From: Palsa-504 sp963705835
Lineage (GTDB): Bacteria > Actinomycetota > Actinomycetes > Streptosporangiales > Streptosporangiaceae
Reading direction: 5' to 3'
Assembly: GCA_963705835.1 (NCBI GenBank)
Contig: CAVPLC010000060.1
Location: 1-64,000, forward strand
Length of the DNA stretch: 64,000 nt
This document shows positions 20,755 to 30,187 of this stretch, in pieces; positions within the stretch are counted from its first letter, which is position 1, and each line of letters starts with the position of its first letter. A program made the position numbers and the translations under genes. Under the pieces are notes generated by a model. The model saw only the letters and a program-made list of their open reading frames with translations. It ran no database searches and had not been told where the DNA came from.

Positions 20755-21219
20755 ATGGGGGAATTTACGGCAGCCGCCGCGGCGGCATCCAAGTCAGGCA
20801 ACAGCTCCTACACGTTCCTGTTGCTCATCGCGGTCGTCTTCGTCGGCTTCTACTTCCTGATGATCAGGCCGCAGCGCCGCCGTCAGCAGGCGGTCCAGCA
20901 GCAGCAGCGCACCATCAACCCCGGTGCCCAGGTGCGCACCACGTCCGGGATGTACGCCACAGTCTCAGAGGTGGACGGCGACGACGTGATCCTCGAGGTC
21001 GCGCCCGGTATCGAGGTGCGCTACATGCGCCGCGCCATCATGGAGGTCATCTCCCCCGGCGAGGAGGACACCGAGACCATGACGGACGCGCACGAGGACG
21101 ACTACGCCGAGGACGACGTCCCGGAGGACGCCGAGGACTCCGACGCCCACGACGCCCACGACGGTGCCAAGTCGGCCGAGGACGGCCTCGCCGATTCACA
21201 CAAGGACAACGTGTTCTAA
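20755..21219 (+). CDS. yajC: preprotein translocase subunit YajC
   Basis: This small Sec accessory membrane protein associates with SecDF. There is one membrane helix (YTFLLLIAVVFVGFYFLMI, about residues 19-37) followed directly by RPQRRRQQA, the family hallmark, and a small beta-rich domain (INPGAQVRTTSGMYATV). The C-terminal 50 residues are strongly acidic, rich in Asp, Glu, Ala and His. GGAAGGA lies about 12 bases before the ATG. It heads yajC-secD-secF. Confidence 0.94.
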   Translation: MGEFTAAAAAASKSGNSSYTFLLLIAVVFVGFYFLMIRPQRRRQQAVQQQQRTINPGAQVRTTSGMYATVSEVDGDDVILEVAPGIEVRYMRRAIMEVISPGEEDTETMTDAHEDDYAEDDVPEDAEDSDAHDAHDGAKSAEDGLADSHKDNVF

Positions 21220-21254
21220 GACGTCGGGAACGGCCGATCTAGACAGGCGGAGAA

Positions 21255-23141
21255 GTGGCAGCCCCATCCAAGACTGTCCCGCATCCGGGGCGGGCGCTCG
21301 CGGCGCTTGTGGCGCTCATCGTGATCATGTTGCTGGGCATCGTGGGCGGAAACCTGTTCAGCCCGGGCCAGTGGCACAAGGACTTCAAGGTCGGCCTCGG
21401 GCTCGACCTGTCCAGCGGTACCCAGCTGAGCATGCAGGCCAAGACCCTGACCGGGGGCATCCCGTCGAGCAGCGACATGAATACGGCCAAGTCGATCATC
21501 CTGTCCCGGGTCAACGCCAGCGGTAACACGGGCGCCCAGGTGCAGACGCAGGGCAGCGACATCCTCAACGTGTCGGTCCCGGGCAAGACCACCACGCAGA
21601 CCGAGCAGCTGGTCAGCCAGACCGCTCTGCTCAACTTCCGCCAGACGCTGCTCTACCAGCCCTATACCGGCACGACCACGCCGTCGGCCTCGACCAGTCC
21701 CAGCACCTCGCCCAGCGCGAGCCCCTCGGCCAGCGCGAGCTCCACCGCCAGGGCGAGCTCCTCGCCCAGCTCCTCGAGCACGGCCAAGACCTCGGCCAAG
21801 ATCGTCCCGGCCGCCAGCTCCAGCGCCAGCCCGACGGCCAGCAGCACCGCCTCGCCCAGGGCGTCGACGTCGGCCAGCACCAGCCCGAGCCCGAGCCCGA
21901 GCGCCACGTCGTCCACGGCCCCCACGGTGTTCGGCGACTCGACCCTGGTGAACAAGGACACCCTCGCGCTGTTCAACAAGGTGACCTGCACGCCGGGGGA
22001 CACCACGAAGTGGAAGCAGGAGGCGGGGTATACCAACCCCGAGTCCTACGACAACACGGCCGTGCAGATCGTCTCCTGCGACAGCACCGGCAACAAGTAC
22101 GCCCTGGACGTGGCCAAGGTGCCGGGCACCCAGATCGCCACCGCCACCGCCGAGCTGGCCACCAACAGCAACCAGTGGCAAGTCCTGCTGACGCTCAAGA
22201 GCGGGGGCGCCACGGCCTATGGCAACCTGACCTCCGAGCAGGCGACAAAGTACCTCCCCTCGGCCTCGACCAACGAGAACGACTTCTATCTGGACACCAT
22301 CGCGATCGTGCTGGACGGCAACGTCATCAGCGCGCCGGAGGTCCAGGGCCCCATCCCGGGCGGCACCTCCCAGATCACCGGCAACTTCACCCAGGCGCAG
22401 GCCACCCAGCTGGCGAACTACCTGCAGTACGGGGCGCTGCCGCTGACCTTCACCATCCTCACCGCGAACACGGTGTCGCCGAGCCTCGGCCGGGCTCAGC
22501 TGGATGGCGGGCTGATCGCGGCCGCCATCGGGCTGTTCCTGGTGGTGGTCTACTCGTTCCTGTACTACCGGGGCCTCGGCTTGGTGTCGGTCTCCAGCCT
22601 GGTCATCGCCGCTACGCTGGCCCTGCTGTCGGTGATCCTGCTCAGCAAGTACCAGAACTTCGCCCTCGAGCTGTCCGGGATCGCGGGCCTGATCGTCGCC
22701 ATCGGGATCACAGCCGACTCGTTCGTCGTGTTTTTCGAGCGATTGCGGGACGAAGTCCGCGAGGGCAAAGCACTCCGGCCGGCCGTGGAGGCGGGCTGGA
22801 AGCGGGCCAGGCGCACGATCCTGGTCTCCGACACCGTGTCGTTCATCGCCGCGGTGCTGCTCTACTACTTCTCGATCGGCGAGGTCAAGGGCTTCGCGTA
22901 CACCCTCGGCCTGACCACGGTCATCGACATCATCGTCGTGTTCCTGTTCACCAAGCCGATGGTCACCCTGCTGGCCCAGACCAAGTTCTACGGCGACGGC
23001 CACCCGCTGTCCGGGCTCGACCCCTCCCGGCTGGGCGCCCGCGCCCCGTGGCGGTCCTCGGTCCGGCGCACCCCCGTCAGGCGCGGGCCCGGCGTCGCGC
23101 CCCGCAGTACAGTGTCCCGCAACACCACCGGGGAGGCGTGA
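21255..23141 (+). CDS. secD: protein translocase subunit SecD
   Basis: SecD, with SecF, uses the proton gradient to pull proteins through SecYEG. It has 628 residues: a first helix (ALAALVALIVIMLLGIVGGN), the P1 periplasmic region starting FKVGLGLDLSSGTQLSMQAK, then GALPLTFTILTANTVSPSLG and the five-helix RND core with a conserved GITADSFVVFFERLRDE. The unusual part is residues of about 137-225, almost only Ser, Ala, Thr and Pro, inserted in the extracellular P1 domain. GTG 21255 is the start. The stop overlaps secF (ATGA at 23141). Confidence 0.95.
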   Translation: MAAPSKTVPHPGRALAALVALIVIMLLGIVGGNLFSPGQWHKDFKVGLGLDLSSGTQLSMQAKTLTGGIPSSSDMNTAKSIILSRVNASGNTGAQVQTQGSDILNVSVPGKTTTQTEQLVSQTALLNFRQTLLYQPYTGTTTPSASTSPSTSPSASPSASASSTARASSSPSSSSTAKTSAKIVPAASSSASPTASSTASPRASTSASTSPSPSPSATSSTAPTVFGDSTLVNKDTLALFNKVTCTPGDTTKWKQEAGYTNPESYDNTAVQIVSCDSTGNKYALDVAKVPGTQIATATAELATNSNQWQVLLTLKSGGATAYGNLTSEQATKYLPSASTNENDFYLDTIAIVLDGNVISAPEVQGPIPGGTSQITGNFTQAQATQLANYLQYGALPLTFTILTANTVSPSLGRAQLDGGLIAAAIGLFLVVVYSFLYYRGLGLVSVSSLVIAATLALLSVILLSKYQNFALELSGIAGLIVAIGITADSFVVFFERLRDEVREGKALRPAVEAGWKRARRTILVSDTVSFIAAVLLYYFSIGEVKGFAYTLGLTTVIDIIVVFLFTKPMVTLLAQTKFYGDGHPLSGLDPSRLGARAPWRSSVRRTPVRRGPGVAPRSTVSRNTTGEA

Positions 23142-24388
23142 TGTCGCGGCTCGGCCAGCTCGGCGGCAGGCTCTACCGCGGCGAGGTCTCCTACGACTTC
23201 GTCGGCCGCAAGCGCAGGTGGTACACGATGTCCGCGGCCATCCTGCTGATCAGCATCGTGGCGCTGTTCGCCCGCGGCCTGGACTACAGCGTGGACTTCA
23301 AGGGCGGCGCGGTCTTCCAGTTCAGCGCGCCGTCGGTGACGCAGTCCCAGGTCGCCGCCGTGGTCACTCACGAGGGCATCACCGGTGCGGTCGTCCAGCA
23401 GCTGACCGGCAGGCTCGGCCACCAGACCTGGCAGGTGCAGACCAACTCGCTGACCAGCCAGGAGACCACCACCGTCGAGAACGCGCTGACCAGCCAGCTT
23501 GGTGCGACGCAGATGAGCACCAACTTTGTGGGCGCGAGCTGGGGCAGCCAGATCACCACCAAGGCGGTGCAGGCCCTGATCACGTTCCTGATCGTGATCG
23601 TGCTGTACCTGTCGATCGCCTTCGAGTGGAAGATGGCGGTGGCGGCCTTCGTGGCCCTGATACATGACCTCGTCATCGCCACCGGCGTGTACGCGCTCAC
23701 CGGGCTCCAGGTGAGCCCCGCGACCGTCATCGGGCTGCTGACCATCCTGGGCTATTCGCTGTACGACACGGTGGTGGTCTTCGACAAGGTCCGGGAGAAT
23801 ACCGCCGGCCTGCTCGGCGGGGCCAGGAGCACCTACAGCCAGGCGGCCAACCTGGCCCTGAACCAGACGCTGGTCAGGTCGATCAATACCTCCCTGATCG
23901 CGCTGCTGCCGGTCGCCGCGATCTTGTTCGTGGGCGGCGGCCTGCTCGGCGCGGGCGAGCTGAAGGACCTGGCCCTCGTGCTGTTCGTCGGCATGCTGTC
24001 CGGCACCTACTCCTCGATCTTCATCGCCACCCCGGTGCTGGCCGACCTGAAGGAGCGGGAGCCGCAGTACAAGGCCCTGGCCAAGCGGGTCAGCGTACGC
24101 GCCTCGGGCGGCCGGGCCGCCAAGCGCGCCGCCGCCAAGGCGCAGGCCCCCGGGAGGCCAGGCGCGGCCGCCGCGTCGCAGGCGCCCCTGGCCGATGACG
24201 AGGCGGACGACGACACCGACTACGCCGACGACGCTGCGCAGGTCGCGGACGAGCTGACCCCGACTGCGTCGCGGGTCCCGGCCGCCCGCAGCACGCCGGC
24301 GGCGGCCCGTCCCGGTCCGCGGCAACAGCCGCGCCGCAGCGGCGGTTCGGCCCGGCACCGCCCGGCGGGCAAGAAGAAGCGGCGCTGA
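23141..24388 (+). CDS. secF: protein translocase subunit SecF
   Basis: This SecD partner of 415 residues has six membrane helices. It opens with YRGEVSYDFVGRKRRWY, has the P1 signature LDYSVDFKGGAVFQF, and the core motif ILGYSLYDTVVVFDKVREN, with the Asp residues expected for proton coupling. The last 90 residues form a long Ala/Arg/Pro-rich and then acidic cytoplasmic tail ending in KKKRR, beyond what the family needs. GGGAGG precedes the ATG by four bases. Confidence 0.95.
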   Translation: MSRLGQLGGRLYRGEVSYDFVGRKRRWYTMSAAILLISIVALFARGLDYSVDFKGGAVFQFSAPSVTQSQVAAVVTHEGITGAVVQQLTGRLGHQTWQVQTNSLTSQETTTVENALTSQLGATQMSTNFVGASWGSQITTKAVQALITFLIVIVLYLSIAFEWKMAVAAFVALIHDLVIATGVYALTGLQVSPATVIGLLTILGYSLYDTVVVFDKVRENTAGLLGGARSTYSQAANLALNQTLVRSINTSLIALLPVAAILFVGGGLLGAGELKDLALVLFVGMLSGTYSSIFIATPVLADLKEREPQYKALAKRVSVRASGGRAAKRAAAKAQAPGRPGAAAASQAPLADDEADDDTDYADDAAQVADELTPTASRVPAARSTPAAARPGPRQQPRRSGGSARHRPAGKKKRR

Positions 24389-24391
24389 GGC

Positions 24392-24937
24392 ATGACGGAG
24401 CAGGCGGTGCTGCCCGACGATGAGCTGACCCGTCTCATTTCCAGCCGGATACGCGACGTCCCCGACTACCCGCAACCCGGCGTGGTGTTCAAGGACATCA
24501 CCCCGCTGCTCGCCGACGGCAAGGCCTTCGGCGCGGTAGTCGACGCGCTGGCCGGCGCGTACGGGCCGGTCGACAAGGTGGCGGGCATCGAGGCGCGCGG
24601 CTTCATCCTCGCCGCCCCGGTGGCCTGGCGCCTCGGCGCGGGGTTCGTGCCGATCAGGAAGAAGGGCAAGCTGCCCGGCGCGACGTTCGCGCAGGATTAC
24701 CAGCTCGAATACGGCACCGCGACCATCGAGGTACTGACCGACGCCTTCGACCCGGCCGATCGCGTCCTGATCATCGACGACGTCCTGGCCACCGGCGGCA
24801 CCGCCCGCGCCACCGCCGACCTGGTGCTCCGGGCCGGCGGTCAGGTCGCGGGCATCGCCGTCCTGCTGGAGCTGTCGTTCCTGCACGGCCGCGCCAAGCT
24901 GGCCGGCCTCCCGGTCACCGCCCTCCTCACGGTCTAA
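24392..24937 (+). CDS. apt: adenine phosphoribosyltransferase
   Basis: This purine salvage enzyme turns adenine and PRPP into AMP. It has 181 residues and a type I PRTase fold. DYPQPGVVFKDITPLLADG is the family opening, EARGFILAAPVAWRLG follows, and the PRPP-binding motif is VLIIDDVLATGGTA. The gene starts three bases after secF and precedes rel, the conserved actinobacterial order that ties purine salvage to (p)ppGpp. Confidence 0.96.
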   Translation: MTEQAVLPDDELTRLISSRIRDVPDYPQPGVVFKDITPLLADGKAFGAVVDALAGAYGPVDKVAGIEARGFILAAPVAWRLGAGFVPIRKKGKLPGATFAQDYQLEYGTATIEVLTDAFDPADRVLIIDDVLATGGTARATADLVLRAGGQVAGIAVLLELSFLHGRAKLAGLPVTALLTV

Positions 24938-25020
24938 ATCCCATCGGGAATCGCACGCATGTGATCTGGTGTTGGACCTGTCCAAGTACACTGGTGGCTT
25001 GGCAGATGTGAGGAGCGCGA

Positions 25021-27627
25021 GTGGCCGGTGATGTCATCACGACCGGCACGAGAGCTGCTGATACTGCCCGGGCGGACGCGCCGCGGGGTTCGGATCCCGT
25101 CATCGATGCGGAACAGGCCGAGGCAGAGACAGCGGGCGTGCCTGGTCCCAACGCGGCCAACGGCCCCGCGCCGGAGGCGCCAGACGGCCCCGCGCCGGAG
25201 GCGCCAGACGGCCCCGCGCCGGAGGCGCCAGACGACACTGCAGAGGACGCGCCCGGCGACCTAGAAGCACCCGCGACCCCGGCCGGCTCGCCCCGGAGCC
25301 GCGCGGCCAGCGGCCAGCCCAGGACGGGCCGCGCCCGGGCGGCGGTCGCCGCGGTCCAGGGCCAGGCCGCCGACGTCGCGGCGTCCGGCGTAGGGGTCCG
25401 CCGCCGGCTGGCGCGGCTCGGGGCCCAGCGCGGCGCCACTCTCAACCCGGTGCTCGAGCCGCTGATCAAGACCGTCCGCGCGACGCATCCCAAGGCCGAC
25501 GTGCGGTTGATCGAGCGGGCCTACGAGACGGCGGCCTACTGGCACAAGGACCAGAAGCGGCTGAGCGGCGATCCGTTCATCACCCATCCGCTGGCCGTGG
25601 CGACCATTCTCGCCGAGCTGGGCATGCCCACCCAGACGATCTGCGCCGCGCTCCTGCACGACACCGTGGAGGACACCCCCTATTCGCTGACCGAACTGCG
25701 CGGCGAGTTCGGCGAGGACATCGCCGCGCTGGTCGACGGCGTGACCAAGCTGGACAAGGTCAAGTACGGCGAGTCGGCCGAGGCCGAGACCGTCCGCAAG
25801 ATGGTGGTCGCGATGTCCCGCGACATCCGCGTGCTGATCATCAAGCTCGCCGACCGGCTGCACAACATGCGGACGCTGCGCTTCCTGAAGCGGGAGAAGC
25901 AGGAGCGCAAGTCCCGCGAGGTCCTGGAGATCTACGCGCCCCTCGCGCACCGGCTCGGCATGAACACGGTGAAGTGGGAGCTCGAAGACCTCGCCTTCCA
26001 GACCCTGTACCCGAAGCGGTTCGACGAGATCGTGCGCCTGGTGTCCAGCCGGGCGCCGGGGCGCGAGGCCTTCCTCCAGGAAGTGATCCAGGACGTCCGC
26101 GGCGACCTGCACGAGGCCAAGATCAAGAACACGGTGACCGGCCGCCCCAAGCACTTCTACTCGATCTACCAGAAGATGATCGCCCGCAACGTCGGCTTCG
26201 ACGACATCTACGACCTGGTGGGCATCCGCGTCCTGGTCGATTCGGTCCGCGACTGCTACGCAACGCTCGGCACCATCCACGCGCGGTGGAACCCCGTCCC
26301 CGGACGGTTCAAGGACTACATCGCGATGCCGAAGTTCAACATGTACCAGTCGCTGCACACCACGGTCATCGGCCCCGAAGGCAAGCCGGTCGAGCTGCAG
26401 ATCCGCACCTGGCGCATGCACCAAAGGTCGGAGTACGGAGTCGCCGCGCACTGGAAGTACAAGGAGGAGACGGTCTTCAGCGGCCGGGCCAAGGACGCCA
26501 AGGACGACACTCAGGAGATGGCCTGGCTCCGGCAGCTGGTCGACTGGCAGCGGGAGACCGAGGATCCCGCCGAGTTCCTCGAGTCGCTCCGCTTCGACCT
26601 GGCCGCCGCCGAGGTCTACGTGTTCACCCCGCGCGGCGACGTGATCCCGCTGCCGCAGGGCTCGACCCCGGTCGACTTCGCCTACGCCATCCACACCGAG
26701 GTCGGGCACCGGACCATCGGCGCCAAGGTCAACGGCCGCCTGGTGGCGCTGGAGTCCACGCTGGACAACGGCGACACGTTGGAGATCATCACCGCCAAGA
26801 CCCAAGAAGCCGGGCCGAGCCGCGACTGGCTCAAGTTCGTTCAGAGCCCTCGCGCGCGGAACAAGATCCGGCAGTGGTTCTCCAAGGAGCGCCGGGAAGC
26901 CGCGGTGGAGTCGGGCAAGGACCAGATCGCCCGGGCCATCCGCAAGCAGGGGCTGCCGCTGCAGCGGCTCGCGGCCGCCGACACGCTGATCACCCTGGCC
27001 CGCGACCTGCGCTACCCGGACGTGTCCGCGCTGTACGCGGCGGTCGGCGAGGGCCGGGTGAGCGCCCAGTCGGTGGTCGAGAAGCTGGTCAGGTCGATCG
27101 GCGGGCTGGCGGGCGCCCAGGAGGAGCTGGCCGAGACCACGCTGCCGACCAAGGCGCCCCGGCCCCGGGTGCCGTCGGAGTCCGGAGTCGAGGTCACCGG
27201 CGCGCCCGACGTGTGGGTCCGGCTGTCCCGGTGCTGCACCCCGGTACCCGGCGACCAGATCAGCGGCTTCGTCACCCACGGCCACGGCGTTTCCGTGCAC
27301 CGGACCGACTGCGTGAACCTGGCCCACCTGAGCGATACCCAGCGGGAGCGGATGGTCGACGTGCACTGGGCGCCGACCGACGGCTCGGTGTTCCTGGTCG
27401 CCATCCAGGTCGAAGCGCTCGACCGGACCAGGCTGCTGTCCGACGTGACCAGGGTGCTGTCCGACCAGCACGTCAACATCTTGTCCGCGACCGTCACGAC
27501 CAGCCGGGACCGGGTCGCGGTCAGCCGGTTCACGTTCGAGATGGGCGACCCCAAGCACCTCGGCCACGTGCTGCGCGCCGTCCGCGCCATCGACGGCGTC
27601 TACGACGTCCAGCGCGTCACAAACTGA
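25021..27627 (+). CDS. relA: bifunctional (p)ppGpp synthetase/hydrolase (RelA/SpoT homologue)
   Basis: This stringent-response enzyme has 868 residues. Its domains in order are a low-complexity N-terminal extension (about 1-140), the HD hydrolase (HDTVEDT, His-Asp at about 213-214), the synthetase (RFKDYIAMPKFNMYQSLHTT, about 425-445), the TGS domain (VYVFTPRGDVIPLPQGSTPV), the zinc-finger-like/helical region (RLSRCCTPVPGD) and the C-terminal ACT domain. Both catalytic centres look intact. GTG 25021 is supported by GAGGAG a few bases upstream. The extension contains three exact 24-bp repeats. The gene is single and convergent with the DUF349 gene. Confidence 0.96.
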   Translation: MAGDVITTGTRAADTARADAPRGSDPVIDAEQAEAETAGVPGPNAANGPAPEAPDGPAPEAPDGPAPEAPDDTAEDAPGDLEAPATPAGSPRSRAASGQPRTGRARAAVAAVQGQAADVAASGVGVRRRLARLGAQRGATLNPVLEPLIKTVRATHPKADVRLIERAYETAAYWHKDQKRLSGDPFITHPLAVATILAELGMPTQTICAALLHDTVEDTPYSLTELRGEFGEDIAALVDGVTKLDKVKYGESAEAETVRKMVVAMSRDIRVLIIKLADRLHNMRTLRFLKREKQERKSREVLEIYAPLAHRLGMNTVKWELEDLAFQTLYPKRFDEIVRLVSSRAPGREAFLQEVIQDVRGDLHEAKIKNTVTGRPKHFYSIYQKMIARNVGFDDIYDLVGIRVLVDSVRDCYATLGTIHARWNPVPGRFKDYIAMPKFNMYQSLHTTVIGPEGKPVELQIRTWRMHQRSEYGVAAHWKYKEETVFSGRAKDAKDDTQEMAWLRQLVDWQRETEDPAEFLESLRFDLAAAEVYVFTPRGDVIPLPQGSTPVDFAYAIHTEVGHRTIGAKVNGRLVALESTLDNGDTLEIITAKTQEAGPSRDWLKFVQSPRARNKIRQWFSKERREAAVESGKDQIARAIRKQGLPLQRLAAADTLITLARDLRYPDVSALYAAVGEGRVSAQSVVEKLVRSIGGLAGAQEELAETTLPTKAPRPRVPSESGVEVTGAPDVWVRLSRCCTPVPGDQISGFVTHGHGVSVHRTDCVNLAHLSDTQRERMVDVHWAPTDGSVFLVAIQVEALDRTRLLSDVTRVLSDQHVNILSATVTTSRDRVAVSRFTFEMGDPKHLGHVLRAVRAIDGVYDVQRVTN
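25162..25233 (+). repeat. three tandem 24-bp repeats in the rel N-terminus
   Basis: Three identical 24-bp units (25162-25185, 25186-25209, 25210-25233) each encode GPAPEAPD. Because the copies are exact, the number is likely to vary between strains by slippage; being a multiple of three, changes would not break the frame. Confidence 0.9.
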
Positions 27628-27717
27628 TCGCGGCGCCCGCGGGGATCTGGGGTGGGCTCGCGGGAACAAGCAGAGCCCCCGGCGGCGCGATACTACGGCG
27701 AGAAGCCCAGCGGGAAT

Positions 27718-27745
27718 GCGGGGGTTCCAGGGGGTCGTCCCCCTG
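27718..27745. terminator. GC-rich palindromic dispersed element, copy 3, placed as a bidirectional terminator
   Basis: CCAGGGGG and CCCCCTGG pair across TCGT to form a perfect 8-bp stem with a tight loop, preceded by GCGGGGGTT. It sits between convergent rel and the DUF349 gene, so it can stop transcription both ways. It shares its core with the four other dispersed copies. Confidence 0.7.
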
Positions 27746-27756
27746 GATAAAGAGCT

Positions 27757-28986
27757 AAATTCAGCGAGCGTGTGCTCGGCTTCTTCCAGCCACGCGCGGC
27801 GGGCGGTCAGGGCCTCCTCGGCGGTCCGCACGGCCCGGGCGTCGTCCCGCTCGCGCGCCTTGGCCAGCTGGTCTTCCAGCTGCGCGATGGTCGCGCGGAG
27901 CTGGGCCACGGTGCCCTCCGCCCGGGCCAGCGCCTCGGGGTTGGACCGGCGCCACTGGGCCTCCTCGGCCTTGCGCACCGCTTCCTCGACCCGCCGCAGC
28001 CCGGACTCCAGGTGCTCGCGGGAGTCCCGCGGCACCGCGCCGATCTGCTCCCACCGCTCCTGGATGCCGCGCAGCGCGGACCGGGCGGACCGGATGTCGG
28101 ACACCGGCAGCAGCCCCTGGGCCTGGTCGAGCAGTTGCTGCTTGGCCTCGGCGTGCTCGCGCAGCGCGGCGTCCTTGGCCGAGAACACCTCCGCGCGGGC
28201 GGTGAAGAACTTATCCTGCGCCGCCCGGAAGCGCTTCCAAAGCTCGGCCTCGGCCTCCCGGTCCGCGCGCCCGGCCCCCTTCCACTTGCGCATCAGCTCG
28301 CGGAACGCGCTGGTGGTCGGCCCCCACTCGGTCGAGGACGACAGCGCCTCGGCCTCGGCGCACAGATTCTCCTTGCGGGCCCGCACGTCCTCCCGCTCGG
28401 CCTCCAGCGTCGCGAAGTACGCCTTGCGCCGCTTGGTGAACGCGTTACGGGCGGCGGACAGCCGCTTCCACAGCACGGCCTCGGCGGCCCGCTCGGCGTG
28501 CGGGGCCGCCTTCCACTCATCCAGCAGCTCGCGCATCCGCTCGCCGCTGCTCTTCCAGTGCGTCGCCTCGGCGGCGATCTGCTCGGCCTCGGCGACGATC
28601 CGCTCCTTGATCTGCTTGGCCTGCACCCGGGCCTGCTCCCGGGCCGCCTTGGCTTCCTCGCGGCGCTGGCCGACGTCCTCGGTCAGCCGCTCCAGGCGGC
28701 CGCGCAGCCCCTCCAGGTCGCCCAGCGCGTTCGCCTCGCTGATGGACTGGATCAGCCGCTGGACCGCCGCCGCGGCCTGGGCGGGCGCCATGTCGGTAGC
28801 CGCGATCCGCTGCTCGAGCAGCACCACCTCGGTCTCCAGCGCCTCGTACTTACGCTGGTAGAACGCGAGTGCCTCCTCCGGGCTCCCCGCCTGCCACGAG
28901 CCGATCACCCGCTCGCCGTCGGCGGTACGGACATAGACCGTCCCGTCGGCATCTACCCGGCCCCAAGGATGGTCGGCGGTCGTCAC
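27757..28986 (-). CDS. DUF349 domain-containing coiled-coil protein, 3' end unclear
   Basis: From GTG 28986 (AGGAGG six bases upstream) the protein begins ADHPWGRVDADGTVYVRT and then shows several DUF349 repeats, recognisable by the W-K/R pattern such as LLDEWKAAPHAERAAEAVLW, LMRKWKGAGRADREAEAELW and GIQERWEQIGAVPRDSREHL. A glutamate/arginine-rich coiled coil makes up most of the rest. The family is widespread in actinobacteria next to rel; its function is not established. Homology ends near LEEAEHTLAEF (27757). No stop follows in this frame: it stays open through the terminator-like repeat and antisense to rel. A small indel at the 3' end, or an error at the palindrome, is likely. Confidence 0.85.
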
Positions 28987-29015
28987 GGCGAACCTCCTGC
29001 GTTGTCGTGCTCGTG

Positions 29016-29891
29016 TCAGGTTTTCTTGATCGTCACGCTGTCAATGATGACCTTCTTCTTGGGAGCACCGCCGCCTGCCTGCGCATATTGACACGAGTAT
29101 CCATCCTTGGCCACATTCTGGACGATATCGAGTCCAGATGAAACCGTGGCGAACGGCGTATACGAAGCCGTAAGCCCTGAAGTGCTGTCTTTGTACACGA
29201 TGAAGAACTGGCTGCCGTTGGAGGTTGCGGTGCCCTCGTTGGCCATCGCGACAGTTCCCGCTGGGTATTTGGCACCGGTGAGATTCTCGCTGGCGAAAGC
29301 ATAACCCGGCGTCCCGGTGCCGACGATGCTGGAGGAACTGCAGGTGAGCTTGGCGGTGGAGGTCGCGTACGGATCACCGCACTGCAGCACGTATATGCCG
29401 CTCGTCAGCAGCCGGTGGCACTGGGTCTTGTTGAAGTAGCCCGCCTCGGCCAGGTGCACGAAGGAGTTCACCGTGCAGGTCGCCTTGCTGTTCAGCAGGT
29501 TGAACACGATCTTGCCCTGGTTGGTGTTGATCGTGGCCTGGTAGCTGGCGCTATAGTCAGGCGCGGCCGGCGGGAAGCTCACCTTCTTGGCCGCCGGCGT
29601 GGCCGCGCTGTAGCTGCAGTGATGCGCAGGCTCGGCCACGGTCGAGGCAGAGGCCGACGCCGACGCCGTCGCCGTGGCCTTGGGCGACTTGCTGGCCGAC
29701 GCCGAGGCGTTCTTGCCGCTCCCGGGGAGGAACACCACGATCAGGGCGGCGATGAGCCCGGCGGCGACCACCGCGCTGACTCCGGTGACCCAGCGCTTGC
29801 GGACCTGGCGCTGTCTCGCCGCCCGTTCCTGCTGCTGACGGCGGTACCGTTCCCTGGCTTGCCTGCGCTGGCGTTCGTTTCTACCCGCCAC
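29016..29891 (-). CDS. membrane-anchored cyclophilin-type peptidyl-prolyl isomerase
   Basis: This 291-residue protein has a basic cytoplasmic N-terminus (NERQRRQARERYRRQQQERA), one membrane segment (about 34-55, VTGVSAVVAAGLIAALIVVF), a Ser/Ala/Lys-rich linker, and an extracytoplasmic cyclophilin domain. The domain shows CHRLLTSGIYVLQCGDP and GTVAMANEGTATSNGSQFFI, matching the usual active-site and core strands. It probably helps fold exported proteins. GTG 29891 has AAGGAGG nine bases upstream. Several cysteines in the domain could pair outside the cell. Confidence 0.9.
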   Translation of the reverse strand: MAGRNERQRRQARERYRRQQQERAARQRQVRKRWVTGVSAVVAAGLIAALIVVFLPGSGKNASASASKSPKATATASASASASTVAEPAHHCSYSAATPAAKKVSFPPAAPDYSASYQATINTNQGKIVFNLLNSKATCTVNSFVHLAEAGYFNKTQCHRLLTSGIYVLQCGDPYATSTAKLTCSSSSIVGTGTPGYAFASENLTGAKYPAGTVAMANEGTATSNGSQFFIVYKDSTSGLTASYTPFATVSSGLDIVQNVAKDGYSCQYAQAGGGAPKKKVIIDSVTIKKT

Positions 29892-30003
29892 CGGTCGTGT
29901 CCTCCTTGGCCTGTCGCGCTTGTCGCTACCGCTTGGTATTCACGGGAGGCAGGCCAACGAACCCGGATACCTTGATCCCGATGCACGGGCGGTTGTTGGC
30001 CCA

Positions 30004-30033
30004 GGGAGACGACCCCCCAGACCCCCCGCGAGG
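30004..30033. repeat. GC-rich palindromic dispersed element, copy 4
   Basis: The core GACGACCCCCCAGACCCCCC followed by GCGAGG matches copies 2 and 5. It lies in the 296-base divergent space between the cyclophilin and MBL genes. Confidence 0.7.
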
Positions 30034-30066
30034 GCCTGGCCGGGGTTACTCCCCGCGACCCTCAAA

Positions 30067-30086
30067 ATTCGCGATCGTTCGCGAAT
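30067..30086. promoter_or_regulatory. 20-bp palindrome upstream of the MBL-fold gene
   Basis: ATTCGCGA-TCGT-TCGCGAAT is a perfect 8-bp inverted repeat, about 100 bases before the MBL start and 175 before the cyclophilin start. It has the shape of a dimeric repressor site. The repressor is unknown. The remaining gene-free sequence at 29,892-30,187 holds only repeat copy 4. Confidence 0.4.
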
Positions 30087-30187
30087 CGTACCTTCCAGAT
30101 CTCGGGATCGGTACCCTTCGTTATCGGTTCGCGGCCATGCCGGTCCCCTCGGTAGCCTGAGACACCGTACCGTGAGAAAGGACGCTT

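Noticed and set aside
25162..25233. Possible CRISPR-like direct repeats
   Set aside because: The units are contiguous with no spacers and encode an in-frame peptide repeat.
25261..27756. Open frame antisense to rel, continuing from the DUF349 gene
   Set aside because: It has no protein-like blocks and overlaps a well-supported gene completely; it exists because stop codons are rare in this composition.
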